This document shows positions 62,104 to 64,000 of a stretch of DNA of 64,000 nt, piece by piece. This stretch comes from Pseudopedobacter sp044361595. GTDB taxonomy: Bacteria > Bacteroidota > Bacteroidia > Sphingobacteriales > Sphingobacteriaceae. Location of the stretch: contig JBIKIN010000002.1 of assembly GCA_044361595.1 (NCBI GenBank), positions 186,001 through 250,000 on the forward strand, in the 5' to 3' direction. The notes beneath the pieces were generated by a model. That model was given only the letters and a program-made list of their open reading frames with translations. It had not been told where the DNA came from and did no database searches. Each line of letters starts with the position of its first letter. Within the stretch, counting starts at the first letter, position 1. The position numbers and the translations under genes are program-made.

Positions 62104-62852
62104 TGGAACAAACCGTAGAACAAAAGCTAGAAGCTTTATACGAGCTACAAACCATCCACACTAAAATTGATAAAATCCGTCAGACCCGCGGGGAACTTCC
62201 TATGGAAGTAGCAGATTTAGAAGATGACGTTGCAGGATTAGAAACACGTATACAGAAGATTAAATCTGATTTAGATGATTTAGAAGATTCTATTGTGAAT
62301 CGTAAAAACATGATTAAGGAAGCACTTGCCTTAACTAAAAAATACGAAACGCAACAAAACAACGTAAAAAATAACCGCGAATTTGAAGCTATTTCTAAAG
62401 AAATTGAAATTCAAGGCTTAGACGTTCAAGTTTCTGAAAAGAAAATCAAAGAATTTCAGTTTGAAATAAAAAATAAAACAGAAATTTACGATAGCGCACT
62501 TTTAAATCTTGAAGAAAGAAAAAAAGATTTAGAAATTAAACAAGCAGAACTTAACAATATTACTGCAGAAACTGAAAAGGAAGAAAGCAAATTAGTTAAA
62601 GAAGCTGACGCTTACGCTGATAAAATAGAAGATCGTTTAAAAATTGCGTACAACAGATTAAGAGGTAATTTTAAAAATGGTTTAGCTGTTGTTACCATAG
62701 AGCGTGATTCTTGCTCAGGATGTTTCAATCAAATTCCACCTCAACGTCAGTCTGATATTCGTCAGCGCAAAAAAATTATTGTTTGCGAACATTGCGGTAG
62801 AATATTAGTTGATGAAACTATTGCAGAAGAAGCAAGAGTAGAAAGTGTTTAA
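62103..62852 (+). CDS. Coiled-coil protein with C-terminal C4 zinc ribbon
   Basis: A 249-residue protein of the family with a long antiparallel coiled coil and a zinc ribbon. The first 185 residues are helical (RGELPMEVADLEDDVAGLE, EIEIQGLDVQVSEKKIKEF), then RDSCSGCFNQIPPQRQSD (near 200) and KKIIVCEHCGRILVDE give the four cysteines. Such genes often accompany NIF3-like genes, as here, with overlapping stop and start, so they are translated together. The helical hairpin plus ribbon suggests RNA or protein binding, a suggestion only. A terminator follows at 62875. Confidence 0.9.
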   Translation: MEQTVEQKLEALYELQTIHTKIDKIRQTRGELPMEVADLEDDVAGLETRIQKIKSDLDDLEDSIVNRKNMIKEALALTKKYETQQNNVKNNREFEAISKEIEIQGLDVQVSEKKIKEFQFEIKNKTEIYDSALLNLEERKKDLEIKQAELNNITAETEKEESKLVKEADAYADKIEDRLKIAYNRLRGNFKNGLAVVTIERDSCSGCFNQIPPQRQSDIRQRKKIIVCEHCGRILVDETIAEEARVESV

Positions 62853-62874
62853 ATAAAAATTTCATAAAATTTTA

Positions 62875-62904
62875 AACATCCTAAATTTTAGGATGTTTTT
62901 TTTT
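62875..62904 (+). terminator. Intrinsic terminator of the NIF3/zinc-ribbon pair
   Basis: AACATCCTA and TAGGATGTT form a stem around AATTT, followed by a run of T. Confidence 0.85.
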
Positions 62905-63126
62905 GCCCTAAATTTTAATAAGCAGGAGCTAAACGCTAATAATTTACTTTTATCATATCTTAATTTTAAGAGTTGTAATTACATTACCAAATATTTCAAT
63001 AATAAAAACCTAAGACTAAAAAAACCAAATAATTACTTATTAATTAATTGGGGTTGACCGTTTTGATAACCATTAATTTATTAATTATAAAATTTGCATT
63101 TTTAAGCTAAAATTTCGTAAATTAGT

Positions 63127-63231
63127 TCTAAGGTTAATCAGTCTTAGGAGTTTAACAAGCTTTTAAGATTTTATAGGTTTTAATTGTTAATTACAAAGCC
63201 GCTTTTAATTAAAAGCGGCTTTGTTTTTTTT
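63127..63231 (+). ncRNA. Candidate small RNA or leader before the MaoC gene
   Basis: A promoter-like pair TTTG (63093-63096), 21 bp, TAAATTAG (63118-63125) is followed by a CTAAG/CTTAG hairpin (63128-63147) and, at 63193-63224, a perfect 32-bp palindrome with T-run (GCCGCTTTT arms), a very strong terminator. No open frame lies between. The transcript would be about 100 nt; alternatively, it is an attenuated leader of the next gene. Confidence 0.4.
63193..63231 (+). terminator. Strong intrinsic terminator upstream of the MaoC gene
   Basis: ACAAAGCCGCTTTT (63193-63206) pairs with AAAAGCGGCTTTGT (63211-63224) around AATT, then a run of T. The gene before it already has its own terminator at 62875, so this one serves another transcript. 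Confidence 0.85.
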
Positions 63232-63284
63232 AGGAGTTACCAATTTAATTTTATTATTTTGGGTTCGATAAATAAGAACTAAAA

Positions 63285-63743
63285 ATGGTAATAATTAAAA
63301 ATTTTGAAGAATTTGAAAGTCATTTGGGTCAGGAATTAGGTGTTTCTGATTGGCATAAAATAAATCAAAATCAAATCAATTTATTTGCCGATGCTACCCT
63401 AGATCATCAGTGGATACATACCGACCCTGAGAAGGCACTAACAGACAGCCCATTTAAAAAGACGATAGCACATGGTTACCTAACATTATCTCTTATCCCT
63501 TTCCTGTGGAAACAAGTTGTTAGCATCCAGAATTTAAAAATGGAAATTAATTACGGGATAGAAAAATTAAAATTTGCAGAAGCAGTAACGGTTGATAGTG
63601 AGGTAAGATTAAAAGTCAAATTAGCATCTATCATCAATTTAAGAGGCGTTACGAAAGCAAATATTGGAATTACATTAGAAATAAAAGATCAGAAAAAACC
63701 TGCTTTAAGTGGTGAGGTTATTTTCTTGTATCATTTTAATTGA
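63285..63743 (+). CDS. MaoC-family enoyl-CoA hydratase
   Basis: A 152-residue hot-dog-fold enzyme. The hydratase signature is FADATLDHQWIHTDPEKA near residue 36 (catalytic Asp and His of (R)-specific enoyl-CoA hydratases) and TIAHGYLTLSLIPFLW near 60 for the substrate helix. It probably hydrates trans-2-enoyl-CoA to (R)-3-hydroxyacyl-CoA or dehydrates the reverse way. The start MVIIKNFEEFESHLGQELG is normal. It stands alone on the plus strand, 54 bp after a strong terminator, and is convergent with the DUF4197 gene, only 10 bp between the stops. Confidence 0.92.
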   Translation: MVIIKNFEEFESHLGQELGVSDWHKINQNQINLFADATLDHQWIHTDPEKALTDSPFKKTIAHGYLTLSLIPFLWKQVVSIQNLKMEINYGIEKLKFAEAVTVDSEVRLKVKLASIINLRGVTKANIGITLEIKDQKKPALSGEVIFLYHFN

Positions 63744-63753
63744 TCTTCACCTA

Positions 63754-64000
63754 TTAATAGCCTTTTTGTTTATCAGCGTAAGCGAAAACTTTTTGAAGCA
63801 ATAATGTGCCTCTACTATTTACATTTTGTCTAATTTTTAATTCTTCTTTTGCAATTTCTAGAAACAAGCCATCTATTGCTTTACCTGTATCATACGCTGT
63901 CAAATCGGTATTTATGGGCTTCACTAAAGGAATTTTATTGTAATTAGAAGTAACATCTGTCCAATATTTTGTTGCGCCAACTTTATTTAAGCTACTATTA
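63754..64000 (-). CDS. DUF4197 protein, C-terminal part
   Basis: The last 81 codons of a gene that enters from the right edge. The translation has SLNKVGATKYWTDVTSNYNK, LVKPINTDLTAYDTGKAIDG and LFLEIAKEEL, ending QKVFAYADKQKGY. This series (KYWxDVTxxYNxIP, the YxTxKAIDGLF stretch, then IAxEE and a terminal FAY/FG) is the C-terminal half of the DUF4197 family, secreted or periplasmic helical proteins of unknown function. The start, and a signal peptide, would lie beyond the window. No function can be given beyond the family. Confidence 0.85.
   Translation of the reverse strand, partial: NSSLNKVGATKYWTDVTSNYNKIPLVKPINTDLTAYDTGKAIDGLFLEIAKEELKIRQNVNSRGTLLLQKVFAYADKQKGY

Noticed and set aside
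63255..63280. A GGGTTCGA piece like a tRNA T-loop.
   Set aside because: No acceptor, D or anticodon stem can be formed around it; it is an AT-rich leader of the MaoC gene.

Overview
The window looks like chromosomal DNA of a low-GC member of the Bacteroidota, most probably Sphingobacteriaceae (Pedobacter-like). The reasons are a SusC/SusD pair, a hybrid two-component sensor-regulator, type IX secretion C-terminal domains, lipoproteins with a Cys right after a short hydrophobic leader, a promoter of the TTTG-N19-TAnnTTTG type before rimP, and a general lack of Shine-Dalgarno sequences. I see no rRNA, tRNA, CRISPR array, phage gene or transposase. Both ends cut a gene: an ECF sigma factor on the left and a DUF4197 protein on the right.

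Left part (1-21.9 kb), mostly housekeeping: a 2,4-dienoyl-CoA reductase and a delta3,delta2-enoyl-CoA isomerase of mitochondrial type; a large MG2/TonB-plug surface protein; dcd; an overlapping run of 4'-phosphopantetheinyl transferase, lipB and an SGNH lipoprotein; two FKBP lipoproteins; murQ with a small unknown gene; a CtpA-type S41 protease; der; a putative outer-membrane phospholipase-like protein; and the rimP-nusA-infB operon behind a clear promoter and 5' hairpin. GC-rich palindromic repeats interrupt the AT-rich spacers at 14.1, 14.7 and 21.0 kb.

Middle (22-52.2 kb), a polysaccharide utilisation locus: GH97, two tandem T9SS-secreted proteins of unknown function (plus a decayed third copy at 24.45 kb that I recognise by its protein sequence), a GH2 enzyme with malectin domain, a GH43-like propeller enzyme, a 1322-residue hybrid two-component regulator, then heparinase II/III-like lyase, aldose epimerase, SusC, SusD (with an unusual inserted domain), a DUF5017 lipoprotein, a second lyase and a GH88 unsaturated glucuronyl hydrolase. 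The logic is: lyases cut a uronic-acid polysaccharide, SusC/D import the products, GH88 removes the unsaturated uronate, and GH2/GH43/GH97 and GalM process the neutral sugars. No sulfatase is present, so an unsulfated substrate is likelier than heparin. An AraC regulator with a divergent isomerase/PhyH-dioxygenase pair sits inside the locus. Direct repeats with a 20-21 bp period precede the regulator/lyase promoter, SusC, the first T9SS gene and the decayed copy; I propose them as the binding sites of the hybrid regulator.

Right part (52.3-64 kb): Rrf2 regulator, OsmC protein, methionine-pathway sulfhydrylase, uvrA, an ECF sigma factor with a 64-residue partner, a TM2 protein, a TPR protein that ends in a histidine-kinase-like H-box but has no ATPase, the NIF3-like/zinc-ribbon pair, a candidate small RNA and a MaoC-type hydratase. 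Degenerate 7-bp repeats occur in three spacers.
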